This document shows, piece after piece, positions 44,401-50,879 of a DNA stretch of 64,000 nt. Source of the stretch: Amoebophrya sp. A120 (Eukaryota; Sar; Dinophyceae; Syndiniales; Amoebophryaceae); assembly GCA_905178155.1 (NCBI GenBank), contig CAJINV010000012.1, positions 1,616,492 through 1,680,491 of the forward strand. Reading direction: 5' to 3'. A program made the translations under genes and the position numbers. The notes below the pieces were generated by a model, which saw nothing but the letters and a program-made list of their open reading frames with translations, was not told where the DNA came from and searched no databases. Every line of letters starts with the position of its first letter. The first letter of the stretch is position 1.

Positions 44401-44544
44401 TGGCTGCAGTGTGTGGGCATGTCGGGCCTGTGTGCGCACATCGAGGCCGAGTCGTTTGGCCGGAAGTTGCACCGCCAGATGGAGGTGGGCACCGGACAAG
44501 TGGTGGCTGAGTCGCACGCGGTCCTCGGAAGGCACCAGTATTGA
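26469..44544 (+). CDS. Large multi-pass membrane protein, about seven TM segments
   Basis: ATG 26469. Twenty exons chain to 1125 codons: 26469-27493, 27761-28155, 28434-28481, 28636-28685, 28950-28982, 29210-29243, 29524-29553, 29776-29832, 30103-30141, 30391-30457, 30618-30715, 30958-31028, 31300-31645, 41988-42031, 42233-42403, 42676-42804, 42990-43266, 43547-43761, 44029-44120 and 44391-44544. Residues 1 to about 475 are Ser/Thr/Gly-rich and probably disordered. Hydrophobic segments follow: AILLFFFTIYVAYYFGFYI, FLLWGHQCLFATIAII, WAYMTAGGFWFSCCLSIYW, then a charged loop (KKKRK, EEEEEDE, Ala/Ser-rich), YVQLVYFGLALVIM, MLTPLFLSVFVTGLYL, a second acidic loop, MIYAMGSLIVFFSYGAS and CTFWIGVGIWLQCVGMSGLC. 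Seven segments suggest receptor-like topology, but no family signature was found. Eighteen introns are introners. The junction 43266/43547 is a proposed GT-AG intron; alternatively a separate gene starts at ATG 43492. Confidence 0.72.
27494..27760 (+). mobile_element. Family 1 introner (intron)
   Basis: Left end TATGGATCGCAGAAATGTGT, right TIR CAGACATATTTGCAATGCATA. TSD ACGAG / ACAAG. Excision keeps the Ser/Gln-rich frame. Confidence 0.82.
28156..28433 (+). mobile_element. Family 1 introner (intron), subfamily A
   Basis: Left TIR TATGGATTGCAAAAATGTCT, right TIR AGACATTTTTACATTTGATA. TSD TGTA. Excision gives GRNCSWSDKEL. Confidence 0.85.
28482..28635 (+). mobile_element. Family 2 introner (intron)
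   Basis: TIR TATCCTGTGCAAAAGTATCG / CGATACTTTTGCACTTCA. TSD TACTACA, 7 bp, at 28475-28481 and 28629-28635, the longest in the window. Confidence 0.9.
28686..28949 (+). mobile_element. Family 1 introner (intron), subfamily B
   Basis: Left TIR TATCCATTGCAAATATGTCT, right TIR AGACATATTTGCATTTGATA. TSD ACC. Its interior is the reverse complement of the interior of 47611-47868. Confidence 0.88.
28983..29209 (+). mobile_element. Family 4 introner (intron), best-preserved copy
   Basis: Left TIR TATCGCAAGAAAAAAGTGTT then ACAGTTACACA; right TIR GTGTAACTGTAACACTTTTT then TCCTGGGATA. TSD ACATC at 28978-28982 and 29205-29209. Confidence 0.92.
29244..29523 (+). mobile_element. Family 1 introner (intron), subfamily D inverted
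   Basis: Left end TATCAAATGCAAGTATGTTG with an insertion before CTGGGTCTGG; right end GACACGTTTGCATTTGATA. TSD CGAAA / CGCAG, poor. Joining GAA A to CC CGG ATG keeps the membrane-protein frame. Interior is inverted relative to 6649-6909. Confidence 0.7.
29554..29775 (+). mobile_element. Family 4 introner (intron)
   Basis: Left end TATGCACGAAAAAAACTGTG, right end ACGCAGTTTTTTCCCGGGATA. TSD CTCC. Excision gives NVFLLWGHQCLF. Confidence 0.85.
29833..30102 (+). mobile_element. Family 1 introner (intron), subfamily A
   Basis: Left TIR TATCAAATGTAAAAGTGTCT, right end CAAACATATTTGCAATCCATA. TSD GGCGT at 29828-29832 and 30098-30102. Confidence 0.9.
30142..30390 (+). mobile_element. Family 1 introner (intron), subfamily B
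   Basis: Left TIR TATCAACTGCAAAAATGTCT, right TIR AGACATTTTTGCATTTGATA. TSD GAAAC at 30137-30141 and 30386-30390. Confidence 0.9.
30458..30617 (+). mobile_element. Family 7 introner (intron), 160 bp
   Basis: Left end TACGCAATACAAATTTCCCG, right end CGGGAAATTTACTGTGGATA. TSD TACTG at 30453-30457 and 30613-30617. The only copy of this family seen. Confidence 0.78.
30716..30957 (+). mobile_element. Family 6 introner (intron)
   Basis: TIR TATGAGAGTGCACA / TGTGCACTCTCATA beside GTCCCCCTCATTT and AAATGAGGGGGGC. TSD ACGAA / AGGAA. Related to 574-807. Confidence 0.85.
31029..31299 (+). mobile_element. Family 1 introner (intron), subfamily B
   Basis: Left TIR TATCCACTGCAAATATGTCT, right TIR CGAGACATATTTGCACTTGATA. 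TSD AGC. Excision gives LPYLGSSKAAVDD. Confidence 0.85.
31776..31821 (+). repeat. 23-bp direct duplication at the retroelement 5' junction
   Basis: TGCATGAGAAACTCCCCTCC (then AAC) occurs at 31776-31798 and again at 31799-31821, the second copy running into the first C of the spliced leader. The intact introner at 13400 has it once. Confidence 0.8.
31820..31841 (+). other. Dinoflagellate spliced-leader sequence
   Basis: ACCGTAGCC at 31820, continuing to GGCTCAAG at 31841, matches the 22-nt dinoflagellate trans-spliced leader as I remember it (first base D = A here). It lies exactly where introner sequence stops and retroelement sequence begins. Confidence 0.9.
32128..33291 (+). CDS. Retrotransposon ORF1, Gly/Lys/Tyr-rich protein
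   Basis: 387 residues from ATG 32128 (MGRGKKKKSAAGPC). Residues about 25-120 look globular (FVNIEAEQLMEFLGQLINQD, TVVRFWNSGTLMLQGDGALM), then about 240 residues of Gly, Lys, Tyr, Glu and Trp-rich low complexity with repeated GKGK, KKGG and GYYW-like motifs. First ORF of a non-LTR element: a nucleic-acid-binding particle protein is the likely role by position and composition. No zinc knuckle or RRM was recognised. Open frames on the complementary strand here are shadows of the purine-rich sequence. Confidence 0.7.
   Translation: MGRGKKKKSAAGPCRDKENHTKFVNIEAEQLMEFLGQLINQDPDTIQMHSREGCDKTAAVLWMEKRTVVRFWNSGTLMLQGDGALMADLFEEFLDTGENVDEKQIGTGEVIEWKEDQYLRPSNQMKTALEWEKEAAKAGGEQWGMLNQAPYGKKGKGYYWPEEVGYGNYSDMGGGEYLYQNESKGSGEYEKGGGFYDDWEAEQEGDYGKGLAKKKEGKCRAFYSQCDDGKEEGEKEEYNETEDGAQFTTKVKGEPQARQEYEEEMVADYGPGGEGKAKGDTGKNEWGQHGKEQMTKGKGWDTEWPHYATPMYGPKSGPYGGKEGMEHWYKKGGKGKTPYGKMGEKGGWDWGKEKNWWAAGKGVGDGGHENYNYGSGTKWGMGGSGYY
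33795..34748 (+). CDS. Retrotransposon ORF2, basic coiled-coil protein
   Basis: 317 residues from ATG 33795, about half of them Lys, Arg or Glu. The N-terminus (LDRLSTLLEEMERDTEKLRK) has heptad-spaced Leu suggesting a coiled coil; the remainder is helical and basic (MTKWLRRTPEKDASGRTL, ERLEHEKKRKQRAAQGQA). No conserved domain recognised. Non-LTR elements usually have one ORF before the endonuclease/RT, so a second accessory ORF is unusual. Its spacing of about 500 bp from ORF1 and 470 bp from ORF3 leaves its translation mechanism open, since one spliced leader would cap only the first ORF. Confidence 0.62.
   Translation: MALLVPRFKPPPKKEKKEDVRKLDRLSTLLEEMERDTEKLRKKIDEEEKKPKERATIAELIEERESDTILTGKAKPAMTIKDINKRRGSMKMRLLKNLIEVRRKRKTPMTKWLRRTPEKDASGRTLTMKQRQHMARAMRLKAGAEKMKKLFAAAIESKETNTELEDERDKKRALGIVRLRRMNRIQWKIHIGDDMRRRRVQNKKKKKEKAQLSKDRKETINTNSKNARKRLAQALESEEGHREWQKRARELIETKSYKGSKALVRLTRAERLEHEKKRKQRAAQGQAKRTKEARKRENGTQRADRLRKIQEKRKKAE
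35216..37519 (+). CDS. Retrotransposon ORF3, endonuclease and start of RT
   Basis: 767 residues. ATG 35216 opens an 85-residue acidic/basic leader (MDQNEGDDDRKRQESL). Residues about 88-390 are an endonuclease/exonuclease/phosphatase domain: MFWNINGVKRL, SCAELKTA (metal Glu), VVAFYRRPAKD, LAGDLNCQHQID (about residue 270), ATDI-like NPTAIDIVAI and ESDHVALLADI (catalytic DH, about residue 381). A Lys/Glu-rich linker follows, then SKLNSEAAGMDGLRQGIYRA, which resembles the pre-motif-A fingers of LINE reverse transcriptases. The frame ends at 37519 while RT continues in the +1 frame (ORF4), with coding character changing frame at about 37350-37400. Nicking of target DNA for target-primed reverse transcription is the expected role. 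Confidence 0.82.
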   Translation: MDQNEGDDDRKRQESLLPRETPEGREDSTRRTDTEQREGEMEEEKEERNDNEEEPDGIWRGEMQEEMGEEEKKERNDGQDDLRRERHMFWNINGVKRLNAIRLVKAYRDIAPKITGASCAELKTAALTQDQAAFKHVEEEMKRLGLEGRPGIYFAAATDMKGVASEMNSGAVGIVYTDETKKLPKKTMRKEIFRRERGGAFFQRDATDKEGILLWMIAAEDERGMLVVAFYRRPAKDTPKDSEEVAHIRKQMQEMTSELEKMIEEAGIAILAGDLNCQHQIDERGKVKFERERTGVQKVYFSEIIEPIQKIFNKHAETLTTGGPTCFRNPENPTAIDIVAIAEKRAKVVAKTCERIQIPRTVKEENGEDKEVEGENKEEESDHVALLADIVWIPEPEKPTEEQKQKKEKEQKRWKFNARYTLMVPTVESSRQRIEIIKGKERLQKKNPVTQLVKWPRKSVTLERLQQVMEKAGTAPENRRSMLGMQKWLMEKLGEAGVLKLKEVPKQDANYENWQKKKKDERKTQEKEEKNEETARRQEQKSKQDEMEKTWLASFAEKPKKEEKNEKAVYETARKVKEAVCGVGRGMPMGEAKEVTVGGTLVQGVEAATERIASSHLLKCEFVRKQNDKKHAYDGKELEKAPRQLTQACKEVKSVRLTGPQLQAHVSKLNSEAAGMDGLRQGIYRALTPEQYQVLAEVFSRFLKEVEEYEMKQAKRGKGAEAPGGAPQCGAGGAVEKTNSSNNGNRKDPDRDTGDSGSEGVAERSGI
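37348..40874 (+). CDS. Retrotransposon ORF4, reverse transcriptase
   Basis: Open in the +1 frame relative to ORF3 from just after a TGA at about 37345, with no early ATG, so it is probably reached by +1 frameshifting or a one-base indel from ORF3. RT motifs, counted from 37404: FGLDASNYFNNIGLP (motif A, about residue 108), LIQGAVETMLAGTLIF (motif B), CVQYVDDGTVV (YVDD active site, about residue 300), FLAPQKCEV (motif D) and LKILGIKI (motif E). Motif A has Asn where many LINE RTs have Phe-Asp, but the first catalytic Asp is present. After about residue 560 the protein is a long Lys/Glu-rich tail to NSDGK at the end, with no RNase H motif recognised. The YVDD form and the QG motif are typical of non-LTR RTs. 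Confidence 0.85.
40875..41861 (+). other. Retrotransposon 3' UTR with terminal repeats
   Basis: Untranslated. Contains two CGTTCCCGCCAGCC blocks (about 41130 and 41178), a GC-rich section, a possible hairpin CTAGG..TGGA / TCCACCTAG at 41737-41764, a tandem pair of 35 bp (41766-41800, 41801-41835; GGCAGAGGCTAAATCTGTTC shared) and a final TAC repeat. Such structured 3' ends often serve RT recognition; that is inference. Confidence 0.55.
42032..42232 (+). mobile_element. Family 2 introner (intron), diverged
   Basis: Left end TATCACCTGCGGCAAAAGTA, right end GCGATACTTTTGCAAGAAAA. TSD AAAATG / AAAGTG. Excision joins GAT AAA ATG to CAA AGG. Confidence 0.7.
42404..42675 (+). mobile_element. Family 1 introner (intron)
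   Basis: Left TIR TATCAAGCGCAAATATGTCT, right end CATCCAGGGATATTTGCTCT. TSD GAGAA at 42399-42403 and 42671-42675. Excision gives LKRENQLHVTG. Confidence 0.85.
42805..42989 (+). mobile_element. Family 4-like introner (intron)
   Basis: Left end TATCACATAGAAAAAAGCAG, right end CTGCTTTTTCCTCTGGGATA. TSD CGATG. Interior also carries an inner inverted pair TTTGTAATGCAAAAA / TTTTTGCATTACAAA. Confidence 0.85.
43267..43546 (+). other. Proposed GT-AG intron, or gene boundary
   Basis: Donor AGCGCAG|GTTTTAAT and acceptor GACGCAG|CAAAAG join in frame (RRTSA|AKAMDK). The alternative is a stop at 43283 and a new gene from ATG 43492 (MNENKPINELLA). The phase match and continuing membrane character favour one gene. 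Confidence 0.45.
43762..44028 (+). mobile_element. Family 1 introner (intron)
   Basis: Left TIR TATGCATTGCAAATATGTCT, right TIR AGACATATTTGCAGTTGATA. TSD ACTGC at 43757-43761 and 44024-44028. Excision gives HSYCGPDFCKHPENC. Confidence 0.88.
44121..44390 (+). mobile_element. Family 1 introner (intron), subfamily A
   Basis: Left TIR TATCAAGTGCAAAAATGTCT, right end AGACACTTTTGCAATCCATA. TSD CGG. Excision gives CTFWIGVGIWLQC, completing the last hydrophobic segment. Confidence 0.88.
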
Positions 44545-45387
44545 GGCGGGATGTACTAGCACGACACTCTCAAGACTAACAAACTCCGCGGACCATGAGG
44601 GGACGATGAAAACGCAGCTGGTAATTAGATGGTACTGCGAATGGGAGTGCCAATAGCTACTGACTTACGTAAGTAGATGAATTTGTGACCACTCCAGCAG
44701 GACCGACCCCTGAGTCAATAACTTGTTAAGGTAGAGTTTCCTTACAAATACTGTTGGCTGGAGAGTCTTCACCATCAGCAACCGGCGGTGTACGGATAAT
44801 CTAAATTTGTTTCTGTTTCGATCGATTCATGACAGGTGGAATTTACAATACAGTAGATGGAACAGCAATTTGTTTCCACGAATTCCAAGAAAATAAAAAG
44901 CAATTTATGATTTTGCCGTCGAAGAAATGTAAGTAGAAAGAAAAATCAAGATGTTCAAACAATGAAATTATTCCTGTTCGAAGATGTTCTTTCACGTTGG
45001 CATGTTGAAATAAACGATAAGCTTGTTTTCGTTTCTCGTCGATCGACGGTCCAGCTGCGGAATATCCTGTGGTCGTTCTTCTGTATTGTTTTCTCTTCGT
45101 CGAGAGCGATTTCAACGAGAGGGGACGAATAAGTTGAGCGACATGCAGTTCTTGCTGCGTCGGTCCATATTACTTGCTCGTTCCACCGAGGGAGTGGAAA
45201 TTCTCAGCACAGCATGTTCGTCGTGCTGGGTAACAAGATAGAAGAATGAGCAACGCGCAGCGGAAGTCGTTTTCGTGTGTGAAAACCGTGCCCGTATGTG
45301 TAAGTACTTGATTTGGCAGTGCGCATTTATTTTGACGAATACCACTAGAACGGTGTCCGCAGCAACTAGCCTTTTTATAATCAAACC
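44545..45387. other. Intergenic, no gene seen
   Basis: AT-rich spacer without introner TIRs or tandem repeats; no coding-like open frame. Confidence 0.5.
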
Positions 45388-46804
45388 ATGCCCGGGGGCC
45401 TCCTCACGTCGGCGTTGCAGGAATTGCTCGACCAAAAAGAGCTCTGGTCTTCGTGGTCGGATACCGCTTCATCTTCTGCTGGCACACGACGACCTCTTTC
45501 ATCCCCCACGACCAGCGCAAGAATTTTTGCACAACCGGGTACTCCAATGTTGAAGATCAACAAGAACAAATTCAGCACGACTAAAAATCTGGTCACCCAC
45601 TTTTTTTTTGGGCCCGAAGAGGACCCGAACGACCCCGGCCCGCCCCCGAACGCGACGGGGGAAGAGCAAACTCTGTGCCCCGCCGACGGCAAGGCGTGCC
45701 CGATTGGGTGCCCGACCCGGGCGTGTGTGGAAGGGCAGTACTGTCCACAGGACGACCATTCCTTTAAAGCGGATTTGAAGGTGTGTCCAAAAACGGGGTG
45801 CCCGAAGGAAGGCTGTGTGAAAAACGCGTTGGAACGGAAACCCTACCAGCTGAGGCCGTGCAGCAGGACGGTATAATTCGATATAATTTGAAGATAATGT
45901 TCTTGTGTAAAGAATACACAACGCGCACGTCTATTTGTGCTGCAAAAATAGTAGGCATTCTCATTGAGGTGAAACTTGCTCGCAGTTACTTCGCGTAGTT
46001 CCAGGGCGACGCAAAGTAGTTCTTTCCGCTTTCTTACTGTATGATTCAATCATCCAGGGTCGCGACCGCAACGGGCAGGCGTACCAGAATTTCGGGCGGC
46101 AGGGGAGATTTTGCGACGATCCGAAGCACCCAAACAACAACATTTGCGTGACGTTCCTCCCGAACGATTTTTGCAAGTGGAGCGTCGCGCTGAAGCCGGG
46201 CGGCATGCGGGTCGGGTACAGTGAGAAAACGGCGGCGGACGGCGGGAAGTTTTACACGTATGACCTGGACCGGAGCCAGGAATTCTACACCGAAATGCCC
46301 CGCAACCAGGCAATTACCTCTGCGAAAAACGAGGAGGATGAACACTCGATCTGGGAAAGGAGTAATACTGTCACCGGCGGGAAGTTCCTGAACGCAGCGC
46401 AAACCCGGTGGCCCTCGACGACGACCGACGTCAGGACGCAGCAAAGTGGGGCTATCGCCGCCGCGACCAGCTTCGCTTACTCTGTCCACGACGCGGTCAC
46501 CTCCGATCACCAAATTGATCCGAACTACCAGAAAAACGAAACCTGTTGTCGGACAGAGGACAACTTCTGTCGGGAGGTGGAGGGGGAGCCGATGTGTGTT
46601 ACGCTGGAGCAATTCCGGAACTACATGCAGAGCGGGCAGAATTTGCTGATAAAATGCTCGGCCAGCCGGGATCACTTGAACACGGGGTGTTGGTGGAACA
46701 ACGATTTGGCGTGGAACTTCTTTGGCGGGAAACAGCAGGAAGTGCCCGGGGTGGTTTCGGTGGATACGGTGACCCCGCCGATCAGCGGAAGCCAGTTGAG
46801 GTAG
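45388..46804 (+). CDS. Cysteine-rich protein, unknown function
   Basis: Two exons, 45388-45870 and 46058-46804, joined by a GT-AG intron, give 409 residues. The start context is AAACCATGCCC. The first 60 residues are Ser/Thr-rich. Residues about 90-160 are packed with Cys-Pro pairs (LCPADGKACPIGCPTRACVE, VCPKTGCPKEGC), the second exon has FCDDPKHPNNNICVTFLPND, NETCCRTEDNFCREVEGEPM and NTGCWWNNDLAWNFFGG. The Cys spacing suggests a disulphide-bonded or metal-binding fold, but no known module was identified. There is no signal peptide at the chosen Met; an unseen upstream exon could supply one. It is one of the few genes here with no introner. Confidence 0.68.
45871..46057 (+). other. GT-AG spliceosomal intron
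   Basis: Donor AGGACG|GTATAA and acceptor CATCCAG|GGT. Joining reads RPCSRTGRDRNGQAYQ; total coding length is a multiple of three. Confidence 0.7.
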
Positions 46805-47492
46805 ATCAGGCCGCGACTTTAGTCAAGATGTTGTTGCTTTGGCCCTTTCAGAAGTTCTTTTTCGTATGTACGATTTTTTCACCATACAACAATTCGATTT
46901 TGAAATGACCTGACCAACCTGGTGTCATTATTTCGACGTGTGAGGACGACGAGAGTTGAAGTTGTCAACCGATTTCTTTCCTACTGACATTGCAGTGCGC
47001 AGCTTCATGTTTTTGCAAGTTCTTATTTCCTCGGGTCGGGCTCGGGGACAAGGACAAGTACAATCGCTACGAAATGAAAAGGAAAATGTGACGCGTTTTC
47101 GCGCCATGACAACCTTGTTCCTGGCGTCGCAGTTGTTCTTCGCGAAAGAATTTCAAAAGCTACACACTGCAGCTGAGTAACTACCTAGGAGTACTACAGT
47201 TGGATATTTTCGGTTTAGTTTATTCGGGTACACGACAATGAATGACAGTCGATCATATCCTTTTTTGTAGCGTGTGGCCGTCCGTGGTTAGTTCTACAGC
47301 CTATACCCCCCCCCCGAGAAAACAAGTACAACGAACTCCGAGTACCTCTGATTCTGTCTTTCTCTCTCGGCGGCAAAGAATCCCAGCAAGATCACTCACG
47401 ATTCGCCACACAGTGCCCTTGATGATCACAAGAAGATCTACTTGATGAAGTAATCTATCAGATCTACTTATTCCTATCGGTCTCGACCCCCG
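46805..47492. other. Intergenic, no gene seen
   Basis: AT-rich spacer with scattered short open frames. No repeat or TIR recognised. Confidence 0.5.
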
Positions 47493-50400
47493 ATGCTCAA
47501 AACCCCAACAAGAACCATGCCCGCCGCAACTGCCCAGCATTTCGCCGAATCTACCTTCCAGTTCACGCTCGCAACGCTAAACTGTTACCTGATCCCGAAG
47601 CTCTTGGTCATATCAAATGCAAAAATGTCTGGGTCTGGAAGATTGCGAGATTTGTCATGCTTGTCTGGCACGACCAAAAAGTTTGTGATGCGTGTCCAAG
47701 AAGAGACCCTTTTGCCTGTCATGCAAAAACGCAGTTTGTCATGCGAAAAACGCAACACAAAGAAGCGCAGATATTTCTCATGCTTGCCTGTGCATTACAG
47801 AGCATTTACTATTCCCAACGCAGCATTGCAAGTTTCCAGACCCAGACATTTTTACACTTGATAGGTCAACAAAGCCAACAAAACCTGTGCCAACCAGGAG
47901 GACCGAGCGAAGAAAATCGGTCGATGGATCAGTACGACGCCGGTCGATCTCTGCGGCCTGCAGGAGGTCTGGGGAAGTGATTGCTACGCGATGGAGGAAA
48001 GCGCGAACAATGGGAAAAATACAAATTTAAAGATTTCTAATACTAGTACATCAACCAGTACCAGTGGCCCCCGTGCCACCAGCACCGGCCAACTACAACA
48101 CGATCAGAATGATCCCATCTTCTTCACAAAAAACAAGTACAGCTTCCTCTACAAGTCCTGGCGCTCCACTTTCCTCGACACGCTGAAGGTCTACTTTCTG
48201 GAAAAGACCGGCGGCCTGCAGGTGGTGTTTGATACAGAGAAATTTGATTTGGAGGAGCGTTATTTGCGGAAGAAAACGTATCGAAACAGCATCTCCCGGT
48301 CAAACAAGGGGATTGTGGCCTGTCTGTTTAAGAGTAAGAAAAATTGTTTTGATCGTCATGATGGTCTTGTAGTTCCAGAGGCGGGGACTTCTACATCCAC
48401 GGCCACTGATCACTCTACGCCGCATGAAAAAAATAAGTACGTGCTGCTCTTCAACACGCACCTGGATCATGTGAACTTGCAGAACAGCCAGAGTAAGCAG
48501 CTGCAGGAGCTGGCGGACTTCGTGAGGGAGACCGTTTCCGAAATTCTGTTTTGTTCTTCGACACCAGCTGGGCAACAAGGTGTAGGCGTGTCATCAGAGA
48601 GAAGTAGAAATGGATTCAATATCAACCCCGAAAGCCTCGCTATTTTCATTCTCGGCGACTTCAACATCGATGGGGGCGTGGCGGAGGAAGTGGAACAGAA
48701 ACAAACGAGAAAGCAGAGGCTGGTAACCGAAAGTAGACATCTGGCGAAGAGGATCCGAGAATACATTTCAAGCGCAAGTAGAACAACTTCCAGCACGTCA
48801 AGCACCTGGGGCAATTGGCTGGACAGTTTTCTGTACCCGAACCCGGAGGACAACGGACCGATAGCGATGGCTCGGTACTTTGAAAGCGTTGGGGAGGACG
48901 AACAGGAGAGGTTGTACGGGGAACTGTGCAGAATGTTTGACAAAGTATATTGCGCAGCAACCTGTCTCGGACTAGAGCAGTTGCTAGCATGCTCCTGAGA
49001 TCAATGAGATCAGAGATGTAGGATCAAAGTATACCGATAGGTGGATGATCTAGCAATAGCCTAGAGGGGTCACACGAGTAGGATCACTAGGACCACATGG
49101 GTCACATGGGTCACGCAGGACACTACACCACTAGGATGGTGATGATGATAATCATGCCAATGGTAACAACGTACACACAACAGTGCCAGAATGGCTCCTG
49201 GTCTACGGGCCAGTAGCTGGAACAATAAAAAGCCCTTTCTCTCCGTAGTACCTACTAGGTAGGTGCTTAGATAGTAACTCTGTTCTCTATCTTCGGACAG
49301 CATGCTAGTGAGCATGCCTAGTCCCTGACGCTTGAGACGTCCACAGAGTTATGAGCCCAACCATTCCCCCAGTGGGAAAGGTAAGAACTACTAGCCCCCT
49401 GTACCTAAGGAATTTGGGGGCATTAGGAATTTACTTTGTCTGGTTTGTCTTTTGCGCTGGGATTTATTTCTCAATAACATGCTGGTGGCCGACGTTTCTA
49501 CTCGTAATCGCAAAAGCAAACTTGAGTAAGGCACCAAGCGAGTTCTGCAGCTGTTTCTGCAGTTCTCACGCTTTTCGCGCATGACAAACGGGGGCACTTT
49601 TGCGCTTTGGTGCAACCATCGCAACTGCACGCAACCACCACCAAAGCTGTTGCATACAGCTTGAGGAAGAGCTCTCTGTCGATGGGGTCATCGGTCAGAA
49701 TGAATTAACCGCAGGGGAGTAGGGATTTAGCATGCCGAGAGTGCGTCTACCGCCCCAGAGATGGGAGCGTGGGCATTTCCTAGCCTAAGAATAGGGAGCG
49801 ATGACAGTTATAGCGCTGTTCTTTCGCCATGTTTCCCTATCAGCCTTCATGCCTTGCGCATAGTTTGCTTCGCATCTGTTTTGCGAATAGAAGCACTACG
49901 ACTACGTATATTCTTAGCCTAGACAAATGCTACTTACAGCGCTTACGTGTTTACGAATCTCGGTCAGAAGATTCGACTAAAGCCAGCAAGAGATGGTAGG
50001 CGCAAGCTACTCAGGACGGATCGCACCTTGATCCACGTCCAGAGTAGGGTCGCTGCATCTACTTGTAAGAGCTCAGGACGAACAGGAGAGGCTGTACGGG
50101 GAGCTGTGCAGAATGTTTGACAAAGTAGATGACAAACCACTACCACACCGTGGACGAGGAAAGGTATCTACTTCGTCATCCAGTAGTACCACACCGACGC
50201 CGACCTCCGGCACCATCCTGGGCGGAACAGCAGATGAAACATCAGCCGCGTCTTCAGGTTTGCGGGATCTGCATAGGGAGTTCTGCATGACAAAGAACCA
50301 GTCTACTTCCACCAATGATCTACTGTGCAACACCTTCGGCCCGAGCGCGGAAAATTCCTACGTGCCGGAGGAATATTCGACGCGGAGATTGGATTACTTG

Positions 50401-50637
50401 TTCGCGGTGGATTCGTTGGAATTGTGGGTGCCTAGTTGTTGTGATAGGACGGACGCTGAAGATGTTGCAGCTGAGGAAGCAAAGGTGGTAAAGAGCGAGG
50501 GTGCCATAGCTGCAAGAACGTCGAAAAGAACAATCCAATTTCTGAAGTCACAAGTGAGAGCACTCAACGTGGTGAAACAAGAGTACGGGCATGAGTTCAG
50601 TGATCATTGGGGCCTGCAGGCAGAGGTGGTGATTTGA
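47493..50637 (+). CDS. Sphingomyelinase-like EEP-superfamily phosphodiesterase
   Basis: Predicted metal-dependent phosphodiesterase of the DNase I / neutral sphingomyelinase superfamily. Exons 47493-47610, 47869-48944 and 50077-50637 total 1755 nt (584 residues). Motifs in order: TLATLNCYLIPK (metal Asn, about residue 28), CGLQEVWGSDCY (metal Glu, about residue 70; LQEVW is typical of neutral sphingomyelinases), LFNTHLDHVNL (catalytic His region, about 234), ILGDFNIDGG (Asp/Asn, about 302) and EFSDHWGLQAEV (catalytic DH, about 572). Ser/Thr-rich inserts separate the motifs. A phospholipid substrate is more likely than DNA from the QEVW motif, but this is inference. The second junction lies in a 52-bp duplicated exon end (see 48896 and 50076). 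ATG 47493 was taken; 47517 also fits. Confidence 0.8.
47611..47868 (+). mobile_element. Family 1 introner (intron), subfamily B inverted
   Basis: TIR TATCAAATGCAAAAATGTCT / AGACATTTTTACACTTGATA. TSD GGTCA at 47606-47610 and 47864-47868. Excision joins TTG GTC A to AC AAA GCC and leads in frame to LQEVW. Confidence 0.92.
48896..48947 (+). repeat. 52-bp direct repeat, left copy
   Basis: Starts GGACGAACAGGAGAGG and ends TTTGACAAAGTA. The right copy is 50076-50127, with two mismatches. The encoded peptide is DEQERLYGELCRMFDK. Confidence 0.9.
48945..50076 (+). other. 1.1-kb intron between duplicated exon ends
   Basis: Donor GACAAA|GTATAT at 48945 and acceptor GAGCTCAG|GAC at 50076 would retain both copies of the 52-bp repeat in frame. 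Splicing inside the repeat would retain one copy, also in frame. The interior has no introner TIR and no coding character. Confidence 0.5.
50076..50127 (+). repeat. 52-bp direct repeat, right copy
   Basis: Differs from 48896-48947 at two third-codon positions (TTG/CTG, GAA/GAG). Both differences are synonymous, which suggests the copies may both be, or have been, translated. Confidence 0.9.
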
Positions 50638-50879
50638 AAGACTTGGAAAATGACTATGAGGACGAAAGCTATTGGGTTGCTTTTTGCCAACCATAGCAGT
50701 TTAGTTTTCCGTGTGTTCATCTCGCAAAGCACACAGTTGCTCGTCAACCTAAGTGCTTAGGTAAGAGCGATAGAGCAGAACCATGAGCGCGCTCTAGCAA
50801 GTTTGCAATAGGCCAGGCCCGGCAGGCCCTTTTCGGTAGGTATAAATGGCGCGCCCTCAGTTGTGTCTTTCTATTGGCG
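50638..50879. other. Intergenic, no gene seen
   Basis: Transition from gene space to repetitive GC-rich DNA. Nothing recognised. Confidence 0.4.

Noticed and set aside
46956-47180. 74-residue frame with a hydrophobic stretch
   Set aside because: Short, no homology recognised, lies in AT-rich spacer; not distinguishable from chance.
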